DNA from: Pseudomonas entomophila
GTDB taxonomy: Bacteria; Pseudomonadota; Gammaproteobacteria; Pseudomonadales; Pseudomonadaceae
Reading direction: 5' to 3'
DNA: 64,000 bases
NCBI RefSeq assembly: GCF_029478665.1
Contig: NZ_JARPQB010000003.1
Coordinates: 55,870 to 119,869, forward strand
Under the pieces are notes generated by a model, which searched no databases, had not been told where the DNA came from, and saw nothing but the letters and a program-made list of their open reading frames with translations. Position 1 is the first letter of the stretch. Each line of letters opens with the position of its first letter. Shown one piece after another: positions 43,437 through 53,531 of the stretch. The position numbers and the translations under genes were made by a program.

Positions 43437-44174
43437 ATGCCGGAAACCCTCCGCCCTCGCCCGATCAACCCGTGGCTGTACCTGGGCATCCCTTTCATCA
43501 CCGCCGTGGCGCTGATCCTGCTCGAATGGACGTCGCTGGACCTGGACGTGGCCGACTTGTTCTTCGACCAGGCCGCCGGTGAATTCATCGGCCGTCACAG
43601 CTATCTGCTGGAAACCGTGCTGCACGACCGCGTCAAGCAAGGGGTAATCGCCTTCGGGCTGATCGCCGTGGCGGGGTTCGCCGCGAGCTTCTTCTGCAAG
43701 CGGCTGTTCGGCTGGCGCCGTGAACTGGGCTGCCTGGTGCTGGCGTTGGGGCTGTCGACGGCCTTTGTCACGCCCTTGAAGAAGGTGACCCAGGTGCAGT
43801 GCCCCTGGAGCCTGACCCAGTACGGAGGCAAGGAAACCTACAGCAAGCTGCTGGAACCGCGCCCGCCCACCGACAAACCCGGGCTGTGCTGGCCGGGTGG
43901 TCATGCAGCGACCGGGTTCTGCCTGTTCGGCCTGTTCTTCATGCTGCGCGACCGCCGTCCGCGCCTGGCACGGGCGGCCCTGGCGCTGGCGTTCGTGGCC
44001 GGCTCGGTGCTGTCGCTCGGGCGGATGATGCAGGGGGCGCACTTCTTGTCACACAACGTGTGGACGGCGGTGTTCTGCTGGTTGATCGGGTTGGGGTCGT
44101 ATTACCTGGTGCTGTATCGCCGGGGTGTGGCGGTTGCGGCAGCGCCACGAACAGCGTCGCCTGATCGCGGATGA
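43437..44174 (+). CDS. PAP2-superfamily membrane phosphatase
   Basis: 245-residue inner-membrane lipid phosphatase-like protein with about six helices. The PAP2 motifs are present in variant form: 'KKVTQVQCPW' (motif 1), 'CWPGGHAATGFCLFG' (GGH in place of SGH), and 'GRMMQGAHFLSHNVWTAVF' (Arg and His of motif 3). This architecture matches lipid A phosphatases and phospholipid phosphatases acting on the periplasmic side. The ColR box upstream places it in the ColRS envelope response. Whether lipid A or undecaprenyl/glycerophospholipid is the substrate is unclear. Confidence 0.85.
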   Translation: MPETLRPRPINPWLYLGIPFITAVALILLEWTSLDLDVADLFFDQAAGEFIGRHSYLLETVLHDRVKQGVIAFGLIAVAGFAASFFCKRLFGWRRELGCLVLALGLSTAFVTPLKKVTQVQCPWSLTQYGGKETYSKLLEPRPPTDKPGLCWPGGHAATGFCLFGLFFMLRDRRPRLARAALALAFVAGSVLSLGRMMQGAHFLSHNVWTAVFCWLIGLGSYYLVLYRRGVAVAAAPRTASPDRG

Positions 44175-44208
44175 ATCCGCTCCTACAAGCGCGGATTCAT
44201 CCGCGATG
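44164..44208. repeat. compact REP hairpin (GCGGATTCATCCGC class)
   Basis: ATCGCGGATGAATCCGC and GCGGATTCATCCGCGAT form a 17-bp perfect stem with a 10-base loop (TCCTACAAGC). The second unit lacks its TAGGAGC head. It begins inside the end of the PAP2 coding sequence, so the REP supplies the last codons and the stop TGA. Confidence 0.9.
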
Positions 44209-44222
44209 GATTGGACGTCAAC

Positions 44223-44252
44223 AAAAAGCCCCGCACTAGGCGGGGCTTTTTT
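44223..44252. terminator. bidirectional terminator groEL / PAP2
   Basis: AAAAAGCCCCGC-ACTA-GGCGGGGCTTTTTTT: an 8-10 bp GC stem with A-run and T-run, between convergent PAP2 and groEL. Confidence 0.93.
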
Positions 44253-44274
44253 TGTAGCAGGGGGTAAGGCTGGC

Positions 44275-45921
<1,647 letters not shown>

Positions 45922-45966
45922 TTAATCCTTGGAATTCTTTGGAATAACGGGAAGTCGGGGGGGAAA

Positions 45967-46260
45967 TCAGCCTTCGATGACGGCCAGGATTTCGTTCTCG
46001 GCCATGACCAGCAGGTCTTCGCCATCGACTTTCACGGTGTTGCTGCCCGAGTAAGGGCCGAAAACCACTTTGTCACCCACTTTCACGGCCAGCGCGCGTA
46101 CTTCACCGTTGTCCAGGATGCGACCGGCGCCAACAGCGACGACTTCGCCGCGGTTTGGTTTTTCAGCGGCCGAACCCGGCAGGACGATACCGCCAGCGGT
46201 TTTCGATTCTTCTTCGCTGCGACGGATGACGACGCGGTCATGCAGAGGACGAAGCTTCAT
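45967..46260 (-). CDS. groES: co-chaperonin GroES (10 kDa)
   Basis: 97-residue lid of the GroEL chamber: '[35 protein letters not shown]' with mobile loop and roof hairpin, ending '[13 protein letters not shown]'. The ATG at 46260 is the family start; an upstream in-frame ATG at 46290 would add ten unusual residues. First gene of the groESL operon behind a sigma-32 promoter. Confidence 0.98.
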   Translation of the reverse strand: MKLRPLHDRVVIRRSEEESKTAGGIVLPGSAAEKPNRGEVVAVGAGRILDNGEVRALAVKVGDKVVFGPYSGSNTVKVDGEDLLVMAENEILAVIEG

Positions 46261-46407
46261 TGTCGATCTCTCCCAAATTGTGGTTTTCATCGGCCGGTGT
46301 CAGCACCGGCGGGTTGATTCGGTCCGGCGTTGCCGGTCAGGGCCCGCATTCCGCGAACCCTGTGTGTCATGCCCGGTGAACTCACCGGAAACCTTGCGGT
46401 GACCACT

Positions 46408-46435
46408 ACATGAGGCCAGTGAAATCAATTACAAG
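46408..46435 (-). promoter_or_regulatory. sigma-32 heat-shock promoter of groESL
   Basis: On the minus strand CTTGTAA - 13 bp - CCTCATGT fits the sigma-32 consensus CTTGAAA-N13-15-CCCCATNT with one mismatch in each box. It predicts a start near 46400 and a leader of about 140 nt before groES. Confidence 0.75.
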
Positions 46436-46473
46436 GCTTCGAATGTAAAATTTTTTGAAGGTGCGATTGCGGG

Positions 46474-46935
46474 CTACTTGTCGCGACGCTCGTACTCGCC
46501 CTCGATCACGTTCGGGCGGTGGCCGCCGTCACGCGGCTGGGCCTGGAACGGGTCATCCTGGAACGCGCGCTGGCGCAAGGTTTGCTCTTCGGCACGGCGG
46601 CGCAGCTTGCCGGCCACCAGGCGGCGGGTGAACGGCAACAGGCACAACACACCCAGCACGTCGCTGATGAAGCCCGGCAGCAGCAGCAGGCCACCACCGA
46701 CAGCCAGCATCAGGCCCTGGAACATGTCCTCGGCGGGCAGTTCGCCACGCTGCAGGCTTTCACGGGCACGCAGGGCGGTGGCCAGGCCAGCCACGCGCAT
46801 CACCAGCACACCCAGGGCGGAACCGGCGATGATCAGCAACAACGCCGGGAAGAAACCGATGGCGGCGCTGACCTTGACGAAGACGAACAGCTCCAGCACC
46901 GGAAAAATCAGAAACAGCAATAGAAAAGCACGCAT
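46474..46935 (-). CDS. fxsA: FxsA-family membrane protein
   Basis: 153-residue inner-membrane protein with about three to four helices: 'MRAFLLLFLIFPVLELFVFVKVSAAIGFFPALLLIIAGSALGVLVMRVAG' and 'LPAEDMFQGLMLAVGGGLLLLPGFISDVLGVLCLLP', then a charged cytoplasmic tail. In E. coli FxsA affects F exclusion of phage T7. It lies next to groES, a common pairing in pseudomonads. ATG 46935 is preferred to the adjacent TTG. Confidence 0.9.
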   Translation of the reverse strand: MRAFLLLFLIFPVLELFVFVKVSAAIGFFPALLLIIAGSALGVLVMRVAGLATALRARESLQRGELPAEDMFQGLMLAVGGGLLLLPGFISDVLGVLCLLPFTRRLVAGKLRRRAEEQTLRQRAFQDDPFQAQPRDGGHRPNVIEGEYERRDK

Positions 46936-47001
46936 CAAGCATTCCTCTACGGAAGAGAATCTTCCTGTAAGAGCTTCAGATGGATGCGTGCCCTGCCCTT
47001 T

Positions 47002-47733
47002 TCAACCCTCGACTGCCGCCGCTACCGGCCATTGGTCGGCGCGAGCCAGCAATACCAGGGCTTCGCGCACTTGTGTCGGAGTGTTGCAGGTGCTTGGGAA
47101 GGCCAGCCAGTAAACGCCCTGGCCGATACGCAGGTGCATGCCTTCGCTGTCGATGCCGACCATTTCCGCCGACGCCGTGCGAGGCAGGTCGGTCAGCTCG
47201 ACGTAGTGGGCAATGGCATTGGCGTGATCGCTGTTCATATGTTCGATCATGCTCGCTTCGGACTTGCCGGCGAAGGGGTTGGCCAGGGTGACCTGATCAA
47301 GCCAGTGGATCGCACCGAAGCCGCCGATGTAGCGGTGACGCACGGGCTGCAGCACCCAGAAATCGAAATCGTGGGCCTTGTGGTAGTTCGCCGACTCCGG
47401 GAAGTACCGATAGTAGCGGGCCGCCGCCGCTTCAATGGCCGCCTCGCCGGTCAGCTTGTGCGCCTCGGCCATGACCGTCAGGCGGCCGACCGCCTGGACA
47501 TCCTCGGCGTCACGCTCCCCCACCAGCAGCGAGCACTTGGGGTCTTTCTGCAAGTTATGGGTGTGCTGGGCGATACGGCTGATGAGGATCAGCGGATGCC
47601 CCTCTGCATCCAGGCAGTACGGGACCACAGAACCGAAGGGGTAGCCGGGCATGGATTTGGAGTGGGTCGAGAGCACGCCGCGGTATTCCTTGAGCAGCAG
47701 TTCCCGGGCGGGGCGGAGGGCGTTGGTACTCAC
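47002..47733 (-). CDS. HugZ-family haem-utilisation protein (PNPOx split barrel + DUF2470)
   Basis: 243-residue cytoplasmic protein. N-terminal flavin-binding-type split barrel ('HSKSMPGYPFGSVVPYCLDAEGHPLILISRIAQHTHNLQKDPKCSLLV') and C-terminal DUF2470 domain ('MIEHMNSDHANAIAHYVEL') with the His residues that bind haem in HugZ/HutZ. Members degrade haem or handle it downstream of uptake, though some only bind it. The same gene beside fxsA is known in P. aeruginosa (PA4388). Confidence 0.85.
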   Translation of the reverse strand: MSTNALRPARELLLKEYRGVLSTHSKSMPGYPFGSVVPYCLDAEGHPLILISRIAQHTHNLQKDPKCSLLVGERDAEDVQAVGRLTVMAEAHKLTGEAAIEAAAARYYRYFPESANYHKAHDFDFWVLQPVRHRYIGGFGAIHWLDQVTLANPFAGKSEASMIEHMNSDHANAIAHYVELTDLPRTASAEMVGIDSEGMHLRIGQGVYWLAFPSTCNTPTQVREALVLLARADQWPVAAAVEG

Positions 47734-47814
47734 TGGCTTGGGCTCCTGGCAGTGATTCGATGGATGACAAGATAAGCATTATCACCCTCCCCTGCCACTG
47801 GAGCTGGGGCTGTT

Positions 47815-47898
47815 TGTAGGAGCGGCTTCAGCCGCGATGCAGGCAACGCGGTGATGGCACCCGCTTCACGGGTGATCGCGGCTGAAGCCGCTCCTACA
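47815..47898. repeat. REP inverted pair (class GCGGCTTCAGCCGCGAT)
   Basis: TGTAGGAGCGGCTTCAGCCGCGAT and ATCGCGGCTGAAGCCGCTCCTACA enclose CACCCGCTTCACGGGTG. It stands in the gap between hugZ and the DUF481 gene, both on the minus strand. Confidence 0.92.
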
Positions 47899-47926
47899 GG
47901 CGTCGTGCCAGATCAATGGGAGTGGA

Positions 47927-48934
47927 CTACCAGGTTACGCCGAATCCTGCGGTATAGCGCGTCTTGTCCAGGTCACTGTCGCGCGTGCCCTTGATCAGGT
48001 CCTTCTCGGCCTTGAGGTTGAGCGAGGCCCATTCGGTGACCTTGTAGCGCAGGCCCATCTCGGCATCCAGCGAGAAGTCGGCAACGCCGCCCAGCGGCTT
48101 GCCGAACTCGCCATTGGTGAAGAACTCGACCCGCTTGCCGATCAGGTAGCGGTTGTAATCCCACTTCACGGCGGCGGAATAGAAGTTATCCTTGCCACCG
48201 TCGCGGTATTCGAAATCGGTGCGGTTGATCAGCGAACCCAGGGAGAACGCGCCCAGTTCATCGTCCCAGAACTGATAACCCGGGCCAGTACCGACGGTGC
48301 GCTGGCGAGCGAGGTCCTCGATCTGGTCACGCTTGTACTCCAGGCGCCCTTGCCAGAACCACTTTTCGGTGATGAAGCGGTCCAGGGCGTACTCGGCGCT
48401 CCAGTTGTTGGTCGTGGTGACCTCGTCCTTGGTCTCGCGGTTGTATTCGCCTTCGGCATTGTGCCGCCAGCGACCATGACGGGCGGTGGTCTTGAAGCTG
48501 ACGTCGTAGTCGTCGCTGTTGGTTTCGGCGCGCTTGTAATCCATCGCCACGTCGACATTGCCTTTCCACAGGAAATCCTCGACCAGCGGCCGGGGTTTCA
48601 TGATCTGCTCGATGCTGGCCAGTTCGACGGTCTTGGGCGCCTCGCCGTTGGCCAGTGTCACCTTGCCAGCCTCCGCGGCCTTGAGCGACTTGGCTTTCTC
48701 GCCGTTGTAGGCGTCCTGCTTGACCAGCAGTTCCTGATCGCTCTCCAGCGTCTTGACCTGCTTCCAGTCCAGGGCGATCGAGCCACCATAGGGGGTTTCC
48801 AGCAACAGCTTGCCGCCGTCGAAGACCTTGATCTTACCGCTGAGCCGGTCTCCGTTCTTCATCCATACGGTGTCGGCGAGCGCCGGGGCGCAGAGGGAGG
48901 CGGCGATGAGGCACAGCAGGGTTCTAGAATACAT
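47927..48934 (-). CDS. DUF481 outer-membrane protein (YdiY-like)
   Basis: 335-residue protein with a signal peptide ('MYSRTLLCLIAASLCAPALA', cleavage before DTVWMKNG). The N-terminal ~100 residues form an SH3-like 'WMKNGDRLSGKIKVFDGGKLLLETPYGGSIALDWKQV' segment. The C-terminal ~200 residues are a transmembrane beta-barrel of the DUF481/salt-induced family, ending in 'YTAGFGVTW' (terminal aromatic for BAM). The function of the family is not established. ATG 48934 chosen for the signal peptide. Confidence 0.88.
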   Translation of the reverse strand: MYSRTLLCLIAASLCAPALADTVWMKNGDRLSGKIKVFDGGKLLLETPYGGSIALDWKQVKTLESDQELLVKQDAYNGEKAKSLKAAEAGKVTLANGEAPKTVELASIEQIMKPRPLVEDFLWKGNVDVAMDYKRAETNSDDYDVSFKTTARHGRWRHNAEGEYNRETKDEVTTTNNWSAEYALDRFITEKWFWQGRLEYKRDQIEDLARQRTVGTGPGYQFWDDELGAFSLGSLINRTDFEYRDGGKDNFYSAAVKWDYNRYLIGKRVEFFTNGEFGKPLGGVADFSLDAEMGLRYKVTEWASLNLKAEKDLIKGTRDSDLDKTRYTAGFGVTW

Positions 48935-49087
48935 AAGCGGACTACAGGTTCGATTTGGCGAAAAAAGCCGGGCATTATCCGGATTGACACGACTTGAGCA
49001 AGGACAGACCAAGGTCATGCCGACGAGTTCAATTCCCATTACCCACCGCCGCTCATCCGTTTTCATCCACAGGTCAGGAGTCGTCTG

Positions 49088-49441
49088 ATGGCCAGCGACA
49101 CACCCCTCGGCCACGACAATGCCGAGGCCCGACGAACGGCCCTGTACTCGGTGCTGGGGCAAGTCCCACCGGGCAAGGTGGTCAGCTATGGCCAACTCGC
49201 CGAACTGGCGGGGCTTGGCCGCGCGGCGCGCTGGGTCGGCCGCACCCTCGGGCAACTACCCGCCGACACCCGCTTGCCCTGGCATCGGGTGCTTGGCGCT
49301 GGCGGGCGGTTGAGCCTGGCCCTGGGCACGCCATCGGGCGACGAACAACGCGCCCGATTGCGCGCAGAAGGCGTCAACCTGACCAATAATCGTGTGGATA
49401 TGGCGCGCCATGGCTGGCGCCCGATGGAGCACAGCGGTTAG
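49088..49441 (+). CDS. alkyltransferase-like protein (ATL)
   Basis: 117-residue DNA-binding protein related to O6-alkylguanine-DNA alkyltransferase. 'VPPGKVVSYGQLAELAGLGRAARWVGRTLGQLP' is the helix-turn-helix with the Arg finger. The active-site motif PCHRV is PWHRV here: Trp65 replaces the acceptor Cys. ATL proteins bind O6-alkylguanine without repairing it and hand the lesion to nucleotide excision repair. It starts 147 bp after the divergent DUF481 gene. Confidence 0.92.
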   Translation: MASDTPLGHDNAEARRTALYSVLGQVPPGKVVSYGQLAELAGLGRAARWVGRTLGQLPADTRLPWHRVLGAGGRLSLALGTPSGDEQRARLRAEGVNLTNNRVDMARHGWRPMEHSG

Positions 49442-49484
49442 AGTGCGCGCTTTGTTTTCGCTAACTTGAGGCAGATGTTGGCCC

Positions 49485-51032
49485 ATGCCCCGTAAAACCT
49501 GGCGCGCTGCGCTCGCTGCCTATGCCAGCCCGTCAACCTTGGTGCTTTTGCTGCTCGGATTCGCCGCCGGCCTGCCGTACATGCTGGTGTTCTCGACGCT
49601 GTCGGTGTGGTTGCGCGAGGCGGGAGTGGCCCGCGAGACCATCGGCTACGCCAGCCTGATCGGCCTGGCCTATGCGTTCAAATGGGTGTGGTCGCCCCTG
49701 CTCGACCAGTGGCGCCTGCCGCTGCTGGGTGGCATGGGCCGACGTCGATCCTGGCTGCTGCTGTCGCAAGGTCTGGTGGTAGTGGGTTTGATCGGCATGG
49801 GCTTCTGCGACCCGCAAAAGCACCTGTCGTGGCTGATCGCCCTCGCCGTGCTGGTGGCATTCGCCTCGGCCACCCAGGACATCGCCGTCGACGCCTACCG
49901 CCTGGAGATTGCCGACGACCAACGTCAGGCCGCCCTCGCCGCCAGCTACATGGCTGGCTACCGGGTTGCCGCGCTGCTGGCCACCGCCGGTGCGCTGTTC
50001 TTCGCCGAATGGTTCGGTTCCACGGGCTTCAGCTACCTGCACCAGGCCTGGACCGGCACCTACGTGCTGTTCGGCGTGCTGATGCTGCCCGCGCTGTTCA
50101 CCACCCTGGTGATGCGCGAGCCACCGGTGCCGCTGCGCACCCAACTGTCGGCCGCGCGCTACGGGCTGATGCACCAGCTGGTGTCGGTGTTCGTGCTGAT
50201 CATCCTGCTGGTCTCGGTACCCGCCAGTTTCACCCAGATGTACAACACCGACTGGGCCAGCGTAGTGTTCGGCGATGCGTCCATGCTCGACCTGCTGCTC
50301 GAGGACCGCGCCTTCCTGCGCCTGATCCTCTACGCACTGCTGACCTGGCTGTGCCTGTCGTCGATGGGCCGTCGCGGCCTGGCGCCGGTGCTCACGCCGG
50401 TCAACGACTTCATCACCCGTTACCGTTGGCAGGCCCTGCTGCTGCTCGGGCTGATCGCCACCTACCGCATGTCCGACACGGTGATGGGGGTGATGGCCAA
50501 TGTGTTCTACATCGACATGGGCTTCACCAAGGACCAGATCGCCAGCGTCAGCAAGATCTTCGGCCTGATCATGACCCTGGTCGGCGCCGGCGCCGGCGGC
50601 CTGCTGATCGTGCGCTTCGGTATCCTGCCGATCCTGTTCATCGGCGGCGCGGCCTCGGCGGCCACCAACATCCTGTTCCTGATGCTCGCCGACATGGGCC
50701 CGAACCTGGAAATGCTGGTGGTGACCATCTCGCTGGACAACTTCAGCTCCGGGCTGGCCACCTCGGCGTTCGTTGCCTACTTGTCGAGCCTGACCAACCT
50801 TAAGTTCTCGGCCACGCAATACGCCCTGCTCAGCTCGATCATGCTGCTGTTGCCGCGCCTGATCGGCGGCTATTCAGGGGTGATGGTGGAGAAGTTCGGC
50901 TATCACGATTTCTTCCTGATCACCGCCCTGCTGGGCGTACCGACGCTGGTGCTGATCGCCTTGCACTGGCGCCAGGAGATCGGGCGGGGAAAGCAGGCAC
51001 CGGCGCAGAGCCCCGCAGCTGAGCAAAGCTGA
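49485..51032 (+). CDS. ampG: muropeptide permease AmpG
   Basis: 515-residue MFS-type importer with about 12-14 helices that brings GlcNAc-anhydroMurNAc peptides into the cytoplasm for cell-wall recycling and signals to AmpR-controlled beta-lactamases. 'LLLLGFAAGLPYMLVFSTLSVWLREAGVARETIGYASLIGLAYAFKWVWSPLLDQWRLPLLG..GRRRSWLLLSQ' and 'DIAVDAYRLE' are diagnostic. The start codon follows a weak ribosome site (TTGAGGCAGATG). Confidence 0.95.
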   Translation: MPRKTWRAALAAYASPSTLVLLLLGFAAGLPYMLVFSTLSVWLREAGVARETIGYASLIGLAYAFKWVWSPLLDQWRLPLLGGMGRRRSWLLLSQGLVVVGLIGMGFCDPQKHLSWLIALAVLVAFASATQDIAVDAYRLEIADDQRQAALAASYMAGYRVAALLATAGALFFAEWFGSTGFSYLHQAWTGTYVLFGVLMLPALFTTLVMREPPVPLRTQLSAARYGLMHQLVSVFVLIILLVSVPASFTQMYNTDWASVVFGDASMLDLLLEDRAFLRLILYALLTWLCLSSMGRRGLAPVLTPVNDFITRYRWQALLLLGLIATYRMSDTVMGVMANVFYIDMGFTKDQIASVSKIFGLIMTLVGAGAGGLLIVRFGILPILFIGGAASAATNILFLMLADMGPNLEMLVVTISLDNFSSGLATSAFVAYLSSLTNLKFSATQYALLSSIMLLLPRLIGGYSGVMVEKFGYHDFFLITALLGVPTLVLIALHWRQEIGRGKQAPAQSPAAEQS

Positions 51033-51034
51033 CC

Positions 51035-51151
51035 TGTAGGAGCGGCCTTGTGCCGCGAAAAGGGCGCAACGCGCCCCCGGCAACGGTCATGTGGAGCTCA
51101 GATTACTGGGGCCGCTATGCGGCCCATTCGCGGCACAAGGCCGCTCCTACA
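51035..51151. repeat. REP inverted pair after ampG
   Basis: TGTAGGAGCGGCCTTGTGCCGCGAA and TTCGCGGCACAAGGCCGCTCCTACA enclose GGGCGCAACGCGCCC and GGGGCCGCTATGCGGCCC. The spacer is about 67 bases. It lies between convergent ampG and the MFS efflux gene, where no T-run terminator is seen. Confidence 0.92.
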
Positions 51152-51173
51152 AGATTCAGTGTGGTCCTCGGGT

Positions 51174-52418
51174 TTACTGAGCGACGGCCCCTTCCCCAGA
51201 GCGCCCACCGACCACGAACCACAACGGCCACAAGGCCAGTGCGCCTGCAATGGCGGCCGCCACGGCAAAGTGCATCAGGCTGCCCCCCGCCCCCAGCATC
51301 GCCAGCACCGCGCCGCCCAGCCCCAGCAAGGCGATGGTGATCATCCCCAGCATCGCCGACACCAGGCCCTTGCTCTGTTCGCTGGAGAACAGCGTCATGC
51401 GGTACAGCACCGCGTTGGCCACGCCCAGGCCGAGGGCATACAGCGACATCCCGGCTACCACGCTGGGCACCGTCGGCCAGAGCCAGGTTGCCAGGAGCAT
51501 CAGGCCGAGGCCCGCCAGGTAAGGCAGGAGCGCCCCACGCACCAGTGCAGGCAGTGGATAGCGATCGGCAATGCGGTTGATGATCAGGTTGCCCAGGATC
51601 AGCCCGCCGAACACCGGCAGCTGCCACAAGGCGTACGCCATCCTGCTCAGGCCCTCGTCGGTGATCAGCAGCACCGGCGACAGGCCGATCCAGCCGATCA
51701 GCGGCAAGCCCACCAGCCCCAGCGCCGCGCTGCCGGCGACGAAACGGCGGTTGGTCAGCAGTTGGCCGTAACCGGCCAGCAAGGGCAGCAGGTGGATCGG
51801 CGTGAACGGCAGGCGCGAGCCGTCGCGGCGCTCCACCCCCAGGGTTTCAGGCATCAGCCGGTACAGCAGCACCCAGCACACCACCGCGCCTGCGGCAAAC
51901 GCGACGAACAGCCAGCGCCAGTCCAGCCACTCCAGCAGCAAGGTACCGACCAACGGCCCCAGCAGCGGTGACAGCAGGGCGATGTTGGCCAGCAGGGCCA
52001 TCATGCGCACCGCGTCGGCCTCGCTGAACGCCTCGTTCAACGCCGGGTAGCTGACCGTGACCACGAAGCCCAGGCCGATGCCCTGCAGCAGGCGCAGCAA
52101 GTTGAACAGGCCGATATCGTCCGCCCAGAAAGTCGCCAGGCAGGCCACGCCGAAGAACACGCACCCTGACAACAGCAAGGGCCGTCGGCCGAAGCGGTCG
52201 GACAGCGGCCCGATCAGCCATTGCAGGACCACGCCGCCCAGCAGGTACAGGTTCAGGGCGTGAGGGATGTATTGGGGACTGGCCTTGAGGTCGTCGACCA
52301 CCACCGGCATGGCGGGCATGACCGCGTCGCTGGCCAGGTAGGTCAGCAATTCGAACAGCGCCAGGGTCAGGCCGAACAGCAAGGCGCGCAGGGGGGTGAT
52401 GTACAGCAAAGGTTTCAT
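51174..52418 (-). CDS. MdfA-like MFS drug/proton antiporter
   Basis: 414-residue 12-helix efflux protein of the DHA1 family. 'ALFELLTYLASDAVMPAMPVVV' in helix 1 (Glu in the position of MdfA Glu26), 'YLLGGVVLQWLIGPLSDRFGRRPLLLSG' (motif A), and 'LLRLLQGIGLGFVVTVSYPALNEAF' (motif C region) fit MdfA/Cmr-type transporters. It expels cationic or neutral drugs; the specific substrate is unknown. Monocistronic. Confidence 0.85.
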   Translation of the reverse strand: MKPLLYITPLRALLFGLTLALFELLTYLASDAVMPAMPVVVDDLKASPQYIPHALNLYLLGGVVLQWLIGPLSDRFGRRPLLLSGCVFFGVACLATFWADDIGLFNLLRLLQGIGLGFVVTVSYPALNEAFSEADAVRMMALLANIALLSPLLGPLVGTLLLEWLDWRWLFVAFAAGAVVCWVLLYRLMPETLGVERRDGSRLPFTPIHLLPLLAGYGQLLTNRRFVAGSAALGLVGLPLIGWIGLSPVLLITDEGLSRMAYALWQLPVFGGLILGNLIINRIADRYPLPALVRGALLPYLAGLGLMLLATWLWPTVPSVVAGMSLYALGLGVANAVLYRMTLFSSEQSKGLVSAMLGMITIALLGLGGAVLAMLGAGGSLMHFAVAAAIAGALALWPLWFVVGGRSGEGAVAQ

Positions 52419-52509
52419 GATGGCTATCGGGTGTGAACAGTGGAGTCAGGGTATATGCCAGATATGGCGGGCGGTTGGCTGTGAACAAATGTAATGGCCT
52501 GAAAAGCAG

Positions 52510-52561
52510 CGCGGGGCAAGCCCGCTCCCACGATGTCGGTAGGAGCGGGCTTGCCCCGCGA
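52510..52561. repeat. short REP-like inverted repeat (GCGGGCTTGCCCCGC class)
   Basis: GCGGGGCAAGCCCGCTCCCA and TAGGAGCGGGCTTGCCCCGC form a 17-bp stem with a short loop, a further class of the same element (CTCCCA replaces CTCCTA on the left). Between the efflux gene and mscS. Confidence 0.85.
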
Positions 52562-52578
52562 TGGAAAACGACGCGGTG

Positions 52579-53418
52579 TTACTGGACAGCGGTTTCCTGC
52601 ACCACGCGAATCACCCGCTGCGGGAACGGAATGTCGATGCCTTCGGCCTTGAGCCGGTCACGGGCATGCTCATTGAGCATGAACAGCACATCCCAGTAAT
52701 CCGGGGTCTTGACCCAAATGCGCAGAGACACGGTGATGGAACTGTCGCCCAGCGTCGAAACCACCGCCTGCGGTGCCGGGTCCTGCAGGACTCGCGGGTC
52801 CTGGGCCAGCTCCAGCAGTACGTTGCGCGCCTTCTGCAAGTCGGCGTCATAGTCGACACCCACATCGAACACAACCTTGCGGGTCGGCTGGCGGTTGGTG
52901 TTGGTGATGATGCCGTTGGACAGGCTGCCGTTGGGCAGGATCACGGTCTTGTTGTCACCGGTGCGTACCACTGTGTGGAAGATCTGGATGCTGTCCACGG
53001 TGCCCGCGATACCCTGGGCCTCGATCCAGTCGCCGATACGGAACGGGCGGAACATGAGAATCAGCACCCCACCCGCGAAGTTCGCCAGGCTGCCTTGCAG
53101 GGCCAGGCCGATGGCCAGGGTGGCACCACCAATCGCCGCTACGAACGACGTCGTCTCGATGCCGATCATCGAGGCCACGCTGATCACCAGCATCACTTTC
53201 AGCGCGATATTCGACAGCGTGCTGATGAACCCCTGCAACGCCGCGTCGGCACGCAGGCCGACCAGCTTGCCCAGGCGGGCGCTGAGCTTGTTGATGATCC
53301 ACCAGCCGATGGCCAGGGTCAGCAGCGCCAGCAGAAGGCGGCTGCCGTACTCCATGATCAAGGGAATCCAAGTCTGCGATTGACGGACCAACTGATCGAC
53401 TTCAGCGTTCAAATCCAT
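52579..53418 (-). CDS. mscS: small-conductance mechanosensitive channel (MscS)
   Basis: 279-residue inner-membrane channel with three helices, opening under membrane tension to release solutes during hypo-osmotic shock. TM3 'SFVAAIGGATLAIGLALQGSLANFAGGVLILMFRPFRIGDWIE' carries the Gly/Ala packing pattern of the pore. The beta and alpha/beta vestibule domains follow ('PNGSLSNGIITN'), ending 'IPFPQRVIRVV'. Length equals E. coli MscS within a few residues. Confidence 0.94.
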   Translation of the reverse strand: MDLNAEVDQLVRQSQTWIPLIMEYGSRLLLALLTLAIGWWIINKLSARLGKLVGLRADAALQGFISTLSNIALKVMLVISVASMIGIETTSFVAAIGGATLAIGLALQGSLANFAGGVLILMFRPFRIGDWIEAQGIAGTVDSIQIFHTVVRTGDNKTVILPNGSLSNGIITNTNRQPTRKVVFDVGVDYDADLQKARNVLLELAQDPRVLQDPAPQAVVSTLGDSSITVSLRIWVKTPDYWDVLFMLNEHARDRLKAEGIDIPFPQRVIRVVQETAVQ

Positions 53419-53531
53419 ATTTTTCTCCTGATGCCGAGCGGCACGTACACAATGAAGCAGGCCGCGAAACGAAAGCGGCCCGGGCCCCGATGGACATCAC
53501 TACGCCATCAAGGTTCCGGGCCGGCGCGCGA

